Shown: positions 21,431 through 33,411 of the stretch, piece by piece
Layout of the letters: every line of letters begins with the position of its first letter
Numbering within the stretch: the stretch's first letter is position 1
NCBI GenBank assembly: GCA_030180135.1
Contig: CM058230.1
Location: 23,086,067-23,150,066, forward strand
Length of the DNA: 64,000 nucleotides
Direction: 5' to 3'
Origin: Orychophragmus violaceus
Lineage: Eukaryota > Streptophyta > Magnoliopsida > Brassicales > Brassicaceae
Translations under genes and position numbers: made by a program
The notes under the pieces: model-generated
The model's input: only the letters and a program-made list of their open reading frames with translations
Database searches by the model: none
Told to the model about the DNA's origin: nothing

Positions 21431-24347
21431 TGGTTATATTTTTTATTTAAGTTATAATTCTTACATATTTTTTGCACCAGGTTGAAAAATTGGCATCTTT
21501 AAGTCGCGTTAATGCGTCTGGAGAAATATCTGGCATATCATTCCTTATCTCTTCTTCATACATCCTGCATATAGATTAGTAAGTAGATTATATATATTTA
21601 ACAAAATGTTTATTTTAAAGTTATCAATTAAAAACAAACCTTTCGTATGGTTCAAACGCCTGACAATTGAGGAGTAAAAAAGTCTGAAGCACTTTATGAT
21701 CTACATCATCTAGCCATCTTGTTGTTAATCTTCCGCCGATTCGTCCCACTTGTTGAAACATGATAGGAACATCTGGATAATTGTAAATGAATCGAATTTC
21801 ATGGACATCTTCTGCGGAATCCGTTGGAGGAGTAATATAATTAGATGCCACATGGGAGATTTCTTCGATGACACACTGAGCTACTATCGATCCTCCAATT
21901 CGTGCTTTGTTCTTAACCTTTTTCTTCAAGTGATACATGTATCGTTCAAAAGGATACATCCACCTGTATTGGACCGGACCTCCTAAATCAGCTTCATCTG
22001 GAAGATGCACCGGTAAATGTTCCATCACATCGAAGAATGCCGGTGGGAAGATTCTTTCCAAATTGCACAACCTCACAGCAATATTTTCTTTCAAAATTGC
22101 AACGTCTTCGGTCCGTAGGACTTTGGTAGATATATCTCGGAAAAAAAGTGCAATATCTACGTAAAACATCAAGGAATTATATACATGTAAATATATTTCC
22201 ATATCAAAATATACAAATATTATATAAGCTATTTTACCTGAAATAGCCGTATGAACGGCGGTCGGGAGTAGTTCTGAAAATGCAAATGGGAGTAGTCGTT
22301 GCATTATGACATGACAGTCATGACTTTTTAGACCTGAAATCTTCCCATTTTCGATGTTAACACAATGTGAAAATTTTGATACATACCCGTCTGGAAATTT
22401 GATGTCTTCCTTCAACCATCTAAGGAATTTGCCTTTGCCTTCTTTCGACAATCTAAAGATAGGAATAGGCACGTTTCCATCTGGAGTAACTTCTAAGTCA
22501 GGTCTTCTGCATAATGAAGCAAGGTCCAGCCTTGATTTTACGCTATCCTTCGTCTTGCCAGGAACATTTAGGATTGTGTTGATGAGATTGTCGAAGAAAT
22601 TCTTCTCAATGTGCATAAAGTCAAGGTTGTGCCGAAGAAGAAGTTGTTCCCAATACGGTAACTCCCAGAAGATACTTTTCTTCACCCAATTGTGGTGCAC
22701 ACCATACGATTCGATTGTTCGAGATGGGTTGTTATGTCCGTTGCCACCGCAAATCACTGTCTTATGTAGTCCGTTGATGTTGTTCATCCTTTCATGCAAG
22801 ATTTCTTCCCCGTTAAGCCATGGCGGAGGATCATCACGGACTGCCTTGCCTTTTAGGAAAGCTCTTACATTCCGTCTATAAGGATGCTCATGGGGCAAAA
22901 ACCTTCTGTGACAATCGAACCAGCTATGTTTCCTCCCGTTTGGCAACCAAAACGATTTTGTCTCATCCATACAATACGGACACGCCAACCTCCCATGTGT
23001 CATCCATCCAGATAGCATACCGTATGCTGGAAAGTCGCTAATTGTCCACATCAAGGCTGCTCGCATGGTGAATGTTTCCTTTCGTGAGACATCGTAAGCC
23101 TGCACGCCTTCACTCCAAAGATCTTTTAATTCTTCAATCAGCGGTTGTAGATAGATATCCAAGCTTTTTTTGGGATGCTTTGGACCGGGTACTAATATGG
23201 AAAGGAAAAAATATTCTCTTTTCATGCACATCCCGGGGGGTAAATTGTATGGTGTTACTATGACAGGCCAAACAGAATATGATTGTCCGTTCATACCAAT
23301 TGGATTAAATCCATCAGTTGATAAACCTAGATAGACATTTCGACTCTCAGAAGCAAATGAAGGATATACCTCTTGAAAATGCTTCCATGCCTTTCCATCT
23401 GACGGATGATGCATTTCTCCTTCAGGAGACACATGTTCAGCATGCCATCTCATTTGTGAAGCCGTCGTATTTGATTGATACAACCGCTTCAACCGATCTC
23501 CTAGTGGAAGATAAAACATCCGTTGTTTTGGTATCTTTTTCCCCGACCGACCCACTATAGGCTCATACCGATCTTTTCCACAAAACCGACAGTGTGACAA
23601 CTCACTATCTTCTCCTTTCCAAAAAAGCATACAGTTCTCTTCGCATACATCAATCTTGTGACACGGTAACCCAAGAGATTTCGTCAGCTTCTTTGTCTCG
23701 TAGTACGACTTAGGCGCAGTATTAGGCGATGGAAGGACATAATTAAATGTTTGTGCGATATCATCCAAGCATTCCTCCGGGATATTGTAATTCGTCTTCC
23801 AAGTCATTTGCTTCGACGTCAGATACAATTGCGAAATTCCATCGGCACATCCATCATATAAAGGTTGATTGGCATCTTCTAACGCTTGTTGAACGGGATC
23901 ATGATACTCCTCGTAGATTGGTTCTTGGAAAGCTTCGCCACCTTCGGGTAACATGTTCAAATGTCCAGGGGGATCATGGAGCTGATCGATTGGAGCTGCG
24001 GTATCAGGATATCCAGTCCACGCTTCTTCCTCTTGCTCCGTGACGGGATGACTTGTTGAAGCTTCACCAGCGTAATAGCAATTTTCTCCGTGTTGCGTCC
24101 ACAGATAATAATTTTCCATAAATCCTTTCATCATAAGGTGAGTCGTCACGGTATTAACATTGTGGGGCTTTTGATTCTTGCACCTTTTGCACGGACAAAA
24201 TAATTCTCCAGTCTCAAGATAAGAAGCCTGACTACAAGCGAAAGAAATAAAAGTGTTTAACCCCTCACTAAATTTTGTAGACACACTATTATCAAGACGT
24301 TTTCGACGTTTATACATCCACTCCCTCGATTCGAAAAACTCTGACAT
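21165..24347 (-). CDS. TNP2-type CACTA transposase of E1
   Basis: Catalyses excision and insertion of the element in the nucleus. The main 907-aa frame (24347-21624) starts with a Transpos_assoc zinc-binding domain (about residues 8-85; CPCKRCKN), then the Transposase_21 core, then a DUF4218-type region (HLPVHLP...YPFERYMYHLKK). Further exons follow at about 21565-21470 (MYEEEIRNDMPD) and 21365-21165 (WFLEFVQGPM..RKTMNYGV, DUF4216 type). An 81-nt GT...AG intron at 22237-22157 contains no stop and keeps frame, so conceptual translation runs through it. No frameshift was seen in the main frame, so E1 may still encode enzyme. The C-terminal exon runs into the deletion described for the adjacent gene. 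Confidence 0.88.
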
Positions 24348-24454
24348 TTTCTATTATTTCGTTTTTTTTTTTTTGGAAAAGAGATTTTTTTGTCACAAGA
24401 AAATAGATGTATTTGAATTTTTCTTTGATACTTTCAATTCTTTCTCGGTTGAAG

Positions 24455-25200
24455 TTTTATAAGGTGACTGAGCCACGGATAGCCACAAACAAGTCGTGGC
24501 TATGGAGAGAATATATTCTCTGACTCATCCACAGTTATTAGCCTTGTGAATGATAGGATAGAAATCGGTTGAGAGTTGAAAACGTTTTTTATTTGCTGGG
24601 TAGCCGCGACTAGCCACGAATAGTCATGACATTTTCGTGGCTATACTCCTAACCACGAATCGACACGAACAAAGTCGTGGTTATTCGTCGCTAACATAGT
24701 AGCCACGTCTTGAGTCGTGGCTAGTCGTGGCTTTGAGACAGAATGTGACATAAAGCCTGTCATGACATAAAGCCTGATGTTATCAGACTATTACACCCGT
24801 GAGGTTGCGCCATTATCATATCAACTTCGCCACGACTAGCCACGAAAATGGCCGTGGCTATAACTTTCCACGAAATCTTCGTCGCTATTCGTGGCAAAAT
24901 GTTTCCACAACCAATCTCGTCGCTATTCGTGGCTGGTTTTCTATGAAAAGCTACGAAATCAGTTCGTGGCAAAGCAGCCACGGACTCTGTCGTGGTTATT
25001 CGTGGCAAAGTGTATCCACGAACTATCTCGTAGCTATTCGTCGCTACGGTTCCACGAATAGCTACGATACACAATTCGTGGCTATATAGCCACGAATATC
25101 TACGACCTAGCTACGAAATTCAGTCGTGGCAGGGTCGTAGCTGTTCGTGGCAGGAATATTCTTAGCCACGAAAAGTTCGTGGCTCGTTCGTGGCTAAACA
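24455..25200. repeat. Right subterminal motif array of E1
   Basis: Same GTGGCTA / TAGCCAC motif family as the left array, in both orientations. It is interrupted at about 24520-24600 and 24740-24820 by motif-poor sequence. Confidence 0.85.
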
Positions 25201-25613
25201 CAGATTTTCTTGTAGTGAGCTTCTAATTATCTCACATGGCACCTTTAAGTCTGTGCTCTACTTGAAGCTCATAAGCTTCATCCTTTCGTTGATGATGCTG
25301 AAGGAATGTGTAACACCCGTCTCCCTGCGAACCGGAGACGCGCCATTAAGACGTCCGTTGAACCGGATTCGGTCTAACCAAGACGCCAACTCAAATTGTT
25401 CCAGGACCCGACGCTTTTTTCATATTCAAAGCCACCAATGACGTTACATGACTGTATCGATCCCGCATTTGGACTTGCAAGAAAACGGGGACATGGAAAG
25501 GGAAGAGGACTGAGTAATTGTTTCAAACACAATTACCCAGTGATGACGGATTTCAGGAACCCGATCCAGACTTACACTACACAACTACGAAGCACAAGTC
25601 CTAAGCTAATAAC

Positions 25614-26250
25614 TGTTGGATCGTTTAGTGTCTCCTGATTCAATTCTCAGATTGATTCATCCTACTAAACATGCAGATCTAGGTTCTCTTGATTAGAAAC
25701 ATAATAGATCTCACCTGTTACCTTTTTGTGCAGCGGAAAGAGGAGGCACGGGTCAGAGATCAGCAGAACCACCAAGGGATGGATCCTCCAAAGGCTCACA
25801 CACGCACACCGGGAAATTGGCTGCTAGACCAGCTGAGAGAGGAGGCGCAGAGAGAGAGGAGGGAGGCGCAGAAGCTGAGAAAAATTAGAGAGCTTTAGGT
25901 CAAGTTTTATTCATTAAAACTCCCTTTAGTTCTCATGGGCTTTTGGGCCCAATTCTCAGTTCTGATTAAATCCCATGGATTTAATCAGGCCCTTTATACT
26001 CTCTAAGTACAGTAAATGCCTAGCACTTTTACCGTACTTCTGCTAAACCGTTCCTTCGTATTTTCCCGTTAGCTTAGGCGTGTGACCCATATGGGATCAT
26101 ATAATAAAGGCAATAAGTCCAAGACTTATAGATCATGAGCGGACTCTAGCAAGCCATCATGACCCCCAGTATTATATGACTTATGTCTGATCATTGACAT
26201 ACTCTTACGTTCTAGAGACAGTACAGAGATTACTGGACATAATTCCAACA
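25614..26250 (-). repeat. 3' LTR of copia B
   Basis: 637 bp, TGTTGGATCG...ATTCCAACA. A minus-strand TATAAAG at 25998-25992 is a candidate promoter. The PPT lies just outside, at 26251-26262. Confidence 0.95.
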
Positions 26251-26262
26251 ATCTCCCACTTG
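26251..26262 (-). promoter_or_regulatory. Polypurine tract of copia B
   Basis: The minus strand reads AAGTGGGAGAT immediately before the 3' LTR; this purine run would prime plus-strand synthesis. Confidence 0.8.
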
Positions 26263-27102
26263 AACTGGAATCTCTGTATTCATAATCCTTTTGTCTCAAT
26301 ATCTCGATTAGTCATAAGGCAAGATTAGTGTCATCCTTATAAAGCCTAATCTTGTTTATCGGACTCTGATTTGATACTGACAATCCAAACGACTCGGGAC
26401 GGTCCGTTTGAGCATGGCCATGCATTTTCCAGTATTCAAATCTCCGATTGGCCTAGAGATATTCACTCCATTTATATTGGAGGGACAAATCCCGTCTTGT
26501 TCCATCACTATAAACTACTCATTTCATAATACACCCAAACAAGGTCCTTATAACTATCGCTTTACGACAGCATTAGACAATGATCAAAGCGCATTAGTTC
26601 ATGTGCAGTCACATGCATGCGAACTCAGGTCTAAGGACTATACTCTATAGTCGTAGTAAGAATCTCTTATGACACAGATATAAATATCCTGAAGAGTTCT
26701 TATAATCGGGTCTTGTCCGGTCGTATGTACCCTACATACACCTATGTACTGACTTTGATGCCGCGCATCTATGACACACTGAGACTTTGTCATAAGTCAC
26801 ATACCAATCTAGTCTCACACGGTTGTTGGTGTTCCAATTTCAACAACCTTCGACTAGGGACAGGATGATATAAGCCATCTATCAAATATAGGGTCTCATG
26901 ATCAAGCTAAATGACTTTGATAACTCAAGATTAAGTCACTTACTTCGATGACCTATAAAATGGCTCATATCATTTTGGAACGATTATTTCATCACAGTTA
27001 AAATAATCTTGAAATAATAATTTCATTAAACATAAGAAAAATGTTTTACAAGAACATATCAAATAACTAAATAAAGCCCTCAAACTCCCACTCAAATTTA
27101 GA

Positions 27103-30100
27103 TTACATTTCAATGTCTCTAATGCCTACAGCTTCAGTCAGGAACTCGAGCTTAGGCCTTGGGAGTGGCTTTGTCAACGGATCAGCGACGTTATCATCTG
27201 TCTGAACTCGGCTGATCTTGACTTCCTTTCTATTAATGATGTCACGTATCAAGTGAAATCTTCTTAGAACATGCTTGGATTTCTGATGTGATCTTGGTTC
27301 CTTTGCCTGAGCTATAACACCATTGTTGTCACAAAACAGTGCCAGAGGCTCAGCCGCATTTGGTATCACACCTAGTTCAATAATGAACTTTCGTATCCAA
27401 ACAGCTTCCTTCGCTGCTTCTGAGGCGGCGATATATTCAGCTTCTGTAGTGGAATCAGCAACGGTGTCTTGCTTGGAGCTTCTCCAACTGATTGCACCGC
27501 CATTCAGACAAAAGATATAACCGGACTGTGACCGGAAATCATCTTGGTCTGTCTGGAAACTTGCGTCCGTGAATCCACTGACTTTAAGCACATCACTTCC
27601 ACCGTATACCAAGAACTTGTCCTTAGTATGTCTTAGATACTTCAGGATGTTCTTGACGGCAATCCAATGGTTTTCACCTGGATTTGACTGGTATCTACTC
27701 GTCATGCTCAATGCATAAGCAACATCAGGACGAGTACAGATCATGGCATACATGATAGATCCTATTGCAGATGCATAAGGAATATTCTTCATGCGCTCAA
27801 GCTCAGCAGCCGTCGTAGGACTCTGCTTCTTGCTTAGCGTTGTGCCATGTACCATTGGCGTGAAGCCCTTCTTGGAATCTTTCATGCTGAATCTTTGTAG
27901 GACTTTGTCAATGTATGAATCTTGACACAAGCCTATCAGCCTTCTAGATCTATCCCGGTAGATCCTGATTCCAAGAACGTATGCGGCTTCACCCATGTCA
28001 TTCATGGAAAAACAACTTCCAAGCCAGTCCTTTACCGACTTCAGCATTGGAACGTCGTTTCCGAGAAGCAGTATGTCATCGACATACAGAATAAGAAATA
28101 CTATCTTGCTCCCACTAGTTTTCTTATACACGCAGTGTTCTTCTTCGTTTATGATGAAGTCAAATTGCTTGATCGCTTCATCAAAACGAAGATTCCAGCT
28201 CCTCGATGCTTGCTTCAATCCATAAATGGATTTATGAAGCTTGCATACTTTCCCAGCATTCTTTGGATCTATGTAACCGTCAGGTTGTGTCATATACACA
28301 TCCTCTTCCAGAATTCCATTCAGGAAGGCGGTTTTCACGTCCATCTGCCAAATTTCATAATCATGAAAAGCTGCAGTTGCTAGTAGAATCCGAATAGATT
28401 TCATCATTGCCACTGGGGAATAGGTTTCATCGTAATCCACACCGTGAACTTGTCTGAAACCTTTTGCCACCAACCTGGCTTTATAAATCTGGACATTTCC
28501 ATCCACGTCAATCTTCTTTTTGAAGATCCATTTGCACTCGATGGCTTTTACACCAGCGGGTAAGTCAACCAACGAAAATACTTGGTTGACCGACATGGAG
28601 TCCATTTCGGAATCAGTGGCTTTACGCCACTTTGAGGAATCTGGGCCCATCATGGCTTGATTGAAGTTCGATGGTTCATCACCATCAATGATCAGAAGAT
28701 CATGACAGTTAGTCACGAGGAATCCTTGATATCTCTCGGGTTCGTGACGGATCCTCCCGGATCTTCGAACTTCAGGTACTACAGGTTCAGGCTCTACAAC
28801 TTCTTGTAGGTCCTCCTGCTGCTCTTCCTCATTAGGTTGAGCAGTATCCTGTTCATCTTGAATTTCTTCAAGCAGTACCTTACTCCCACTGTCTTTCTTA
28901 GAGAGAAACTCCCTCTCAAGAAAGTTACAATCCCGGGCAACAAAAATCTTGTTCTCGGAACGCAGGTAGAAGTAATAAGCCTTGGTTTCCTTCGGATAAC
29001 CAATGAAGTAGCATTTATCAGACTTTGGTGTAAGCTTGTCTGAGATTAATCTCTTGACATAGGCTTCACAACCCCAAATTCTTAGATAAGACAGCACTGG
29101 AGCCACTCCAGTCCATAATTCATATGGTGTCTTTGCTACTGCCTTCGATGGCGCTCTATTTAGAGTGAACACTGCTGTTAGCAGAGCATATCCCCAAAGG
29201 GATATTGGAAGGTCTGTGTGACTCATCATAGATCGAACCATATCCAATAAGGTCCGATTTCTCCTCTCAGACACACCATTCCATTGAGGTGTTCCAGGAG
29301 GAGTGAGTTGGGACACGATCCCACACTCTCTTAGATGATCACTGAATTCTTGGCTTAAGTATTCTCCTCCTCGGTCGGACCGAAGAGCCTTAATGCTTTT
29401 GCCAAGTTGGTTCTGTACTTCATTTTGGAATTCTCTGAACTTCTCAAAAGATTCAGACTTATGTTTCATTAAATAAACATATCCATACCTACTGAAATCA
29501 TCAGTGAAGGTAATGAAGTACTGATAGTTTCCTCTTGCATTTTTGGACATTGGGCCACACACATCAGTGTGTATCAGGCCCAATAAGTCACTGGCCCTCT
29601 CGTTAGGTTTATTAAAGGGGGCCCGTGTCATTTTGCCCATCATGCAGGATTCACATTTCTCACATGACTCAAAGTTAAATGAGCCAAGAAGTCCATTCGA
29701 ATGGAGCCTCTTGATGCGTTTATCGCTGATGTGCCCTAAACGACAATGCCATAGAAACGTTCGGTTCTCCTCATTAGGTTTGAACCGTTTGGTATCAATG
29801 TTATAAATTGGCGCGGATTGATCAAGTATGTAAAGCCCATTCGTAAGAGGGGCACAACCATAGAACAAATTGTTGCGATTGAAGGAACATAATTTATTCT
29901 TAACTGAAAAATCATAACCTTCCAAATCCAACAAAGAAATTGAAATAATATTTCTGCTTATCGCAGGTACAAAATAACAATTATTGAGTTCTAAAATCAA
30001 TCCCGAAGGTAAAGACAACAAGTATGTGCCTACAGCTAGTGCAGGAACTTTCGCTCCATTCCCAACTCGTAGCTCCACTTGTCCTTGCTTCAGCCTTCTA

Positions 30101-31080
30101 CTGTTGCTGAGTGCCTGCATATTAGTACAAATATGAGCCCCACAACCAGTATCCATAACCCATGAGGTATTATCAGAAGTAGTTGTATTAACTTCTATAA
30201 CAAAAATACCTGATGAAGAAGTCTCGAGAGTCTTCTTCTTCAATTCCTTTAGACCTTCTTGGAATTTCTTACATTCTCTCCTCCAATGCCCTGGTTCTTT
30301 ACAGAACCTGCAGATGTCAGTAGGCCCAGCCTTAGACTTGGGCTTGGGCTTTGGCGTGTCCTTGTCCGAGACTTGGACAGCCTTAGCCTTTCCCTTATCC
30401 TTAGCAGAGGATTTCTTAAAGCCCTTGCCCTTCTGTACCATAAGCACATTGGGGTCCTTGGCTGTTTTCCTCAAGTTGGGCTCTGCAGTCTTGAGCATTC
30501 CGTGAAGCTCAGGCAATGTCTTACTCAAGCCATGCATATTAAAGTTCAGAATGAACTGATCATAGCTTGCAGGTAAAGACTGCAGAACGATGTCGCAGGC
30601 AAGTTCCTGGCTGATAGGGCAGTCGAGTTTCTGAAGATGATCGAGATAACCCATCATCTTCAAGACATGAGGACTCACTGCCGCATTTGCAGCCAACTTA
30701 CAGTCTAAGAGGTTCTTAACTGTCTGAAACCTCTCAGTCCTTGCTTGCTCCTGAAAAAGCGATTTCAGGCTTGCCATTATCTCGATGGGTGACAACACAC
30801 TCTCGAACTGCATTTGCAGCTCAGCAGTCATTGTCGCCAACATCAGGCAATAGACATCATTTTCATCTGACGAATGCTTTTCCCAAGCATTATGCAGAGT
30901 CCTGGCGGCATTGTTAGGAGGCCTCTCGGGGAGGGGATCACGAAGGACATAATCCTTCTTCTCCTGCTTGAGGACCAGCCTCAAGTTCCTTGACCACGTC
31001 AGGAAGTTCGTTCCAGTCAGCTTCTCCTTCTCGAGAACAGACCGGATTGAGAATGTGTTTTGAGTGCTTGTAGTAGTCAT
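27103..31080 (-). CDS. Copia Gag-Pol polyprotein
   Basis: An uninterrupted 1325-aa frame in the Ty1/copia order. Gag (1-250) is followed by a CX2CX4HX4C zinc knuckle (257-270) and an aspartic protease with DTG (310-312). The pre-integrase HHCC region is at about 445-481. The integrase catalytic triad is D506, D569 and E605 with the expected 35-residue spacing. Reverse transcriptase has YVDD at 999-1002, and RNase H has acidic residues such as D1171 and E1214 and the CDNN block. All catalytic residues that can be read are present. The start MTTTSTQ is the first Met of the frame, and gag is fused to pol without a frameshift. It encodes the full set needed for cytoplasmic reverse transcription and nuclear integration. 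Confidence 0.96.
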   Translation of the reverse strand: MTTTSTQNTFSIRSVLEKEKLTGTNFLTWSRNLRLVLKQEKKDYVLRDPLPERPPNNAARTLHNAWEKHSSDENDVYCLMLATMTAELQMQFESVLSPIEIMASLKSLFQEQARTERFQTVKNLLDCKLAANAAVSPHVLKMMGYLDHLQKLDCPISQELACDIVLQSLPASYDQFILNFNMHGLSKTLPELHGMLKTAEPNLRKTAKDPNVLMVQKGKGFKKSSAKDKGKAKAVQVSDKDTPKPKPKSKAGPTDICRFCKEPGHWRRECKKFQEGLKELKKKTLETSSSGIFVIEVNTTTSDNTSWVMDTGCGAHICTNMQALSNSRRLKQGQVELRVGNGAKVPALAVGTYLLSLPSGLILELNNCYFVPAISRNIISISLLDLEGYDFSVKNKLCSFNRNNLFYGCAPLTNGLYILDQSAPIYNIDTKRFKPNEENRTFLWHCRLGHISDKRIKRLHSNGLLGSFNFESCEKCESCMMGKMTRAPFNKPNERASDLLGLIHTDVCGPMSKNARGNYQYFITFTDDFSRYGYVYLMKHKSESFEKFREFQNEVQNQLGKSIKALRSDRGGEYLSQEFSDHLRECGIVSQLTPPGTPQWNGVSERRNRTLLDMVRSMMSHTDLPISLWGYALLTAVFTLNRAPSKAVAKTPYELWTGVAPVLSYLRIWGCEAYVKRLISDKLTPKSDKCYFIGYPKETKAYYFYLRSENKIFVARDCNFLEREFLSKKDSGSKVLLEEIQDEQDTAQPNEEEQQEDLQEVVEPEPVVPEVRRSGRIRHEPERYQGFLVTNCHDLLIIDGDEPSNFNQAMMGPDSSKWRKATDSEMDSMSVNQVFSLVDLPAGVKAIECKWIFKKKIDVDGNVQIYKARLVAKGFRQVHGVDYDETYSPVAMMKSIRILLATAAFHDYEIWQMDVKTAFLNGILEEDVYMTQPDGYIDPKNAGKVCKLHKSIYGLKQASRSWNLRFDEAIKQFDFIINEEEHCVYKKTSGSKIVFLILYVDDILLLGNDVPMLKSVKDWLGSCFSMNDMGEAAYVLGIRIYRDRSRRLIGLCQDSYIDKVLQRFSMKDSKKGFTPMVHGTTLSKKQSPTTAAELERMKNIPYASAIGSIMYAMICTRPDVAYALSMTSRYQSNPGENHWIAVKNILKYLRHTKDKFLVYGGSDVLKVSGFTDASFQTDQDDFRSQSGYIFCLNGGAISWRSSKQDTVADSTTEAEYIAASEAAKEAVWIRKFIIELGVIPNAAEPLALFCDNNGVIAQAKEPRSHQKSKHVLRRFHLIRDIINRKEVKISRVQTDDNVADPLTKPLPRPKLEFLTEAVGIRDIEM

Positions 31081-32774
31081 AGCTGAAATATAAGATAAAA
31101 AGGTTATTAGTTAATATGTTCAATATGATTAATCTTGTATTATACTTAATATGATTAATCACGCATTATATTCAATAACTTAAGTTACCCTCAATAGAAT
31201 ATAATGATTCCAAGATCCACATATAACTAAGATCAAAGTGGGCCACTGGCCATCACCCAACCTTAGCTTATATCGATAAGCCCTATGTCGGCTAATTATA
31301 TCCGTGATATAACTCTTGGTTGTGAATCTGGGCCCGAGGCCCAATCCACTCTGATGTCTCAAGGCCCGGGACTCCCGATGGCCTAGTCAAGAAAACCAGA
31401 CTATACAGTCATGTAATCATTAATGTCTGGGACTCCCAATGACATTTGTGAATCACAAACCATCTTATCCACGCAAAAGTAGACACCCTCACACTGTAAG
31501 GCCATGAATACAATTGAATGGGCTTCGACAGCTGACATAGACTGGACAAGACATCCAACGCTTGATATTATTTGAGGTTTGTAGGTTTATTAAAAATTCA
31601 TCCCAAAATAGAAGATTACTATTTTGGGAAACTTTCTTTTTTGGGAAACCTACTAATTTTGGAAACTTTCTAAAAATAGAAACTTTTAATTATAGAAATT
31701 TCCTAAAATCCAAAACATGCAAATCTAGAAACTTCTATTTTAAGAAACTTTCTAATTTCAAAAAATTTGGAAACTTATTAATTTAAAATCGATTTTATAA
31801 TTTTTTATAAAAATAAATTTTAAATTAATTCTGAAGAAAAGACTCAAATAATTGGCCCAATTGTTTTAACTTCTTGGCCCGAGGCCCAAGAATTGGTCTA
31901 TGTCCAAGACATAACCCAATTGCCCAATTAAATGACATAACCGGTCTGGTTCATTAAAATTGGTCTAACCAAAATTAATTACTACGACGACCACAATTGT
32001 CAACCGGTTATTTACTAAACCAGATTTTCTCGATTTATTTGGTCCAACCAAATCAAATTAGAAAATCACTGGTTTAGGCACCAAATCCAATATTTTCGAC
32101 TTTGGATTTCTTATCTCGGTTTAACCAGAACTTAATAAATATTATTAAATCTGTTTATTAAACCGCGACGTTTAATTTTAATAAAATTTTAAACCGAGCC
32201 TTAAACCGAACCGAACCATTTGATCATGTGAATCGATCACGACCTAGCCGTGAGCTTCACGCGATCACGACAGCCGCAAGCCATCATGCTTCCGCGGCGG
32301 GTCGATGCTCGGGACGGGATGGGACGGTCGGGCCGTGCGATCGGGACGAGACAGCCGGGCCATCTCTCGCGATCGGAACAAGCCATGCCGTGCGATCGGG
32401 ACGTGACGAGGCGTGCGATCGCGATGATCCACTCGGCCCTCGGTCTCGACTGCGGTGCGGGACGATAGCGGGATGATCGCAGCGATCCGCTCGGTCCATC
32501 CACGCGATCGGGACGCGATCCATCCTTCGATCGGGACGCGACCACGCAACACGATCCTCGTCGATCGGTTCGTGCGTCTGTCTCGATCCGGACGATCCGA
32601 CGCATACCAATTCATATAGATTGGATCATGCGATTTCTTGTTTGTTTAGGTTTTAATTCTTTGTTTCTTAAGTGATTTCTCTTATCAGTAGATTGATTCA
32701 AAAACACCTCTTTAAACAATCCTAAACATGATTCTAAACAAGAAAAACCACAGAACCAATGGCTCTGATACCAC
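31081..32774 (-). other. Long untranslated leader of copia B with a CpG-rich motif block
   Basis: About 1.7 kb lie between the LTR and the Gag start. 32230-32610 is strikingly GC- and CpG-rich with repeated GCGATCGGGACG-like units (32337-32348, 32392-32403, 32504-32515, 32528-32538 and variants). Several frames happen to be open there because of composition. No separate gene is supported. Confidence 0.75.
32761..32773 (-). promoter_or_regulatory. Primer-binding site, tRNA-iMet type (copia B)
   Basis: The minus strand reads TGGTATCAGAGCC, one base inside the 5' LTR, complementary to the 3' end of initiator tRNA-Met, the usual primer of plant copia elements. Confidence 0.93.
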
Positions 32775-33411
32775 TGTTGGATCGTTTAGTGTCTCCTGAT
32801 TCAATTCTCAGATTGATTCATCCTACTAAACATGCAGATCTAGGTTCTCTTGATTAGAAACATAATAGATCTCACCTGTTACCTTTTTGTGCAGCGGAAA
32901 GAGGAGGCACGGGTCAGAGATCAGCAGAACCACCAAGGGATGGATCCTCCAAAGGCTCACACACGCACACCGGGAAATTGGCTGCTAGACCAGCTGAGAG
33001 AGGAGGCGCAGAGAGAGAGGAGGGAGGCGCAGAAGCTGAGAAAAATTAGAGAGCTTTAGGTCAAGTTTTATTCATTAAAACTCCCTTTAGTTCTCATGGG
33101 CTTTTGGGCCCAATTCTCAGTTCTGATTAAATCCCATGGATTTAATCAGGCCCTTTATACTCTCTAAGTACAGTAAATGCCTAGCACTTTTACCGTACTT
33201 CTGCTAAACCGTTCCTTCGTATTTTCCCGTTAGCTTAGGCGTGTGACCCATATGGGATCATATAATAAAGGCAATAAGTCCAAGACTTATAGATCATGAG
33301 CGGACTCTAGCAAGCCATCATGACCCCCAGTATTATATGACTTATGTCTGATCATTGACATACTCTTACGTTCTAGAGACAGTACAGAGATTACTGGACA
33401 TAATTCCAACA
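32775..33411 (-). repeat. 5' LTR of copia B
   Basis: 637 bp, same length and apparently same sequence as the LTR at 25614-26250. A minus-strand TATAAAG at 33159-33153 is the candidate promoter for genomic RNA. Confidence 0.95.

Larger units (their letters stand above)
19516..25217 (-). mobile_element. CACTA (En/Spm) element E1
   Basis: 5702 bp with ends CACTACAAGAAAATC and its inverse, flanked by the 3-bp TSD AGC (19513-19515, 25218-25220). Both ends have subterminal arrays of a short GTGGCTA-type motif. The interior holds a minus-strand TNP2-type transposase gene and a second Transposase_24-like gene, the standard CACTA gene set. It disrupts the copia gag remnant. Confidence 0.95.
19093..25308 (+). 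mobile_element. Old copia remnant (LTR end, primer site, gag start), split by CACTA E1
   Basis: A degenerate LTR-like stretch ends near 19350, followed by CGGTATCAGAATC (19351-19363), a mutated tRNA-iMet primer site. A gag-like frame then runs from about 19430 into 19515 and resumes at 25218 (LTASNYLTWHL, then a TAA stop, then ALLEAHKLHPFVDD), cut at 25308 by gypsy C. The gag read-through across the E1 insertion shows this was one element before both insertions. The LTR start at 19093 is uncertain; 19219 is an alternative. Confidence 0.65.
25614..33411 (-). mobile_element. Intact Ty1/copia retrotransposon B
   Basis: 7798 bp with two 637-bp LTRs (25614-26250 and 32775-33411) that look identical by eye. 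TSD ATAAC is at 25609-25613 and 33412-33416. The tRNA-iMet primer site, PPT and uninterrupted Gag-Pol are all present. Identical LTRs and an intact ORF point to a recent insertion into the LTR of gypsy C. A candidate for a currently mobile element. Confidence 0.97.

Noticed and set aside
32237..32615. Several long overlapping open frames on both strands
   Set aside because: They follow from the CpG-rich repeated words in the copia B leader; no protein family resemblance and all frames are equally open.
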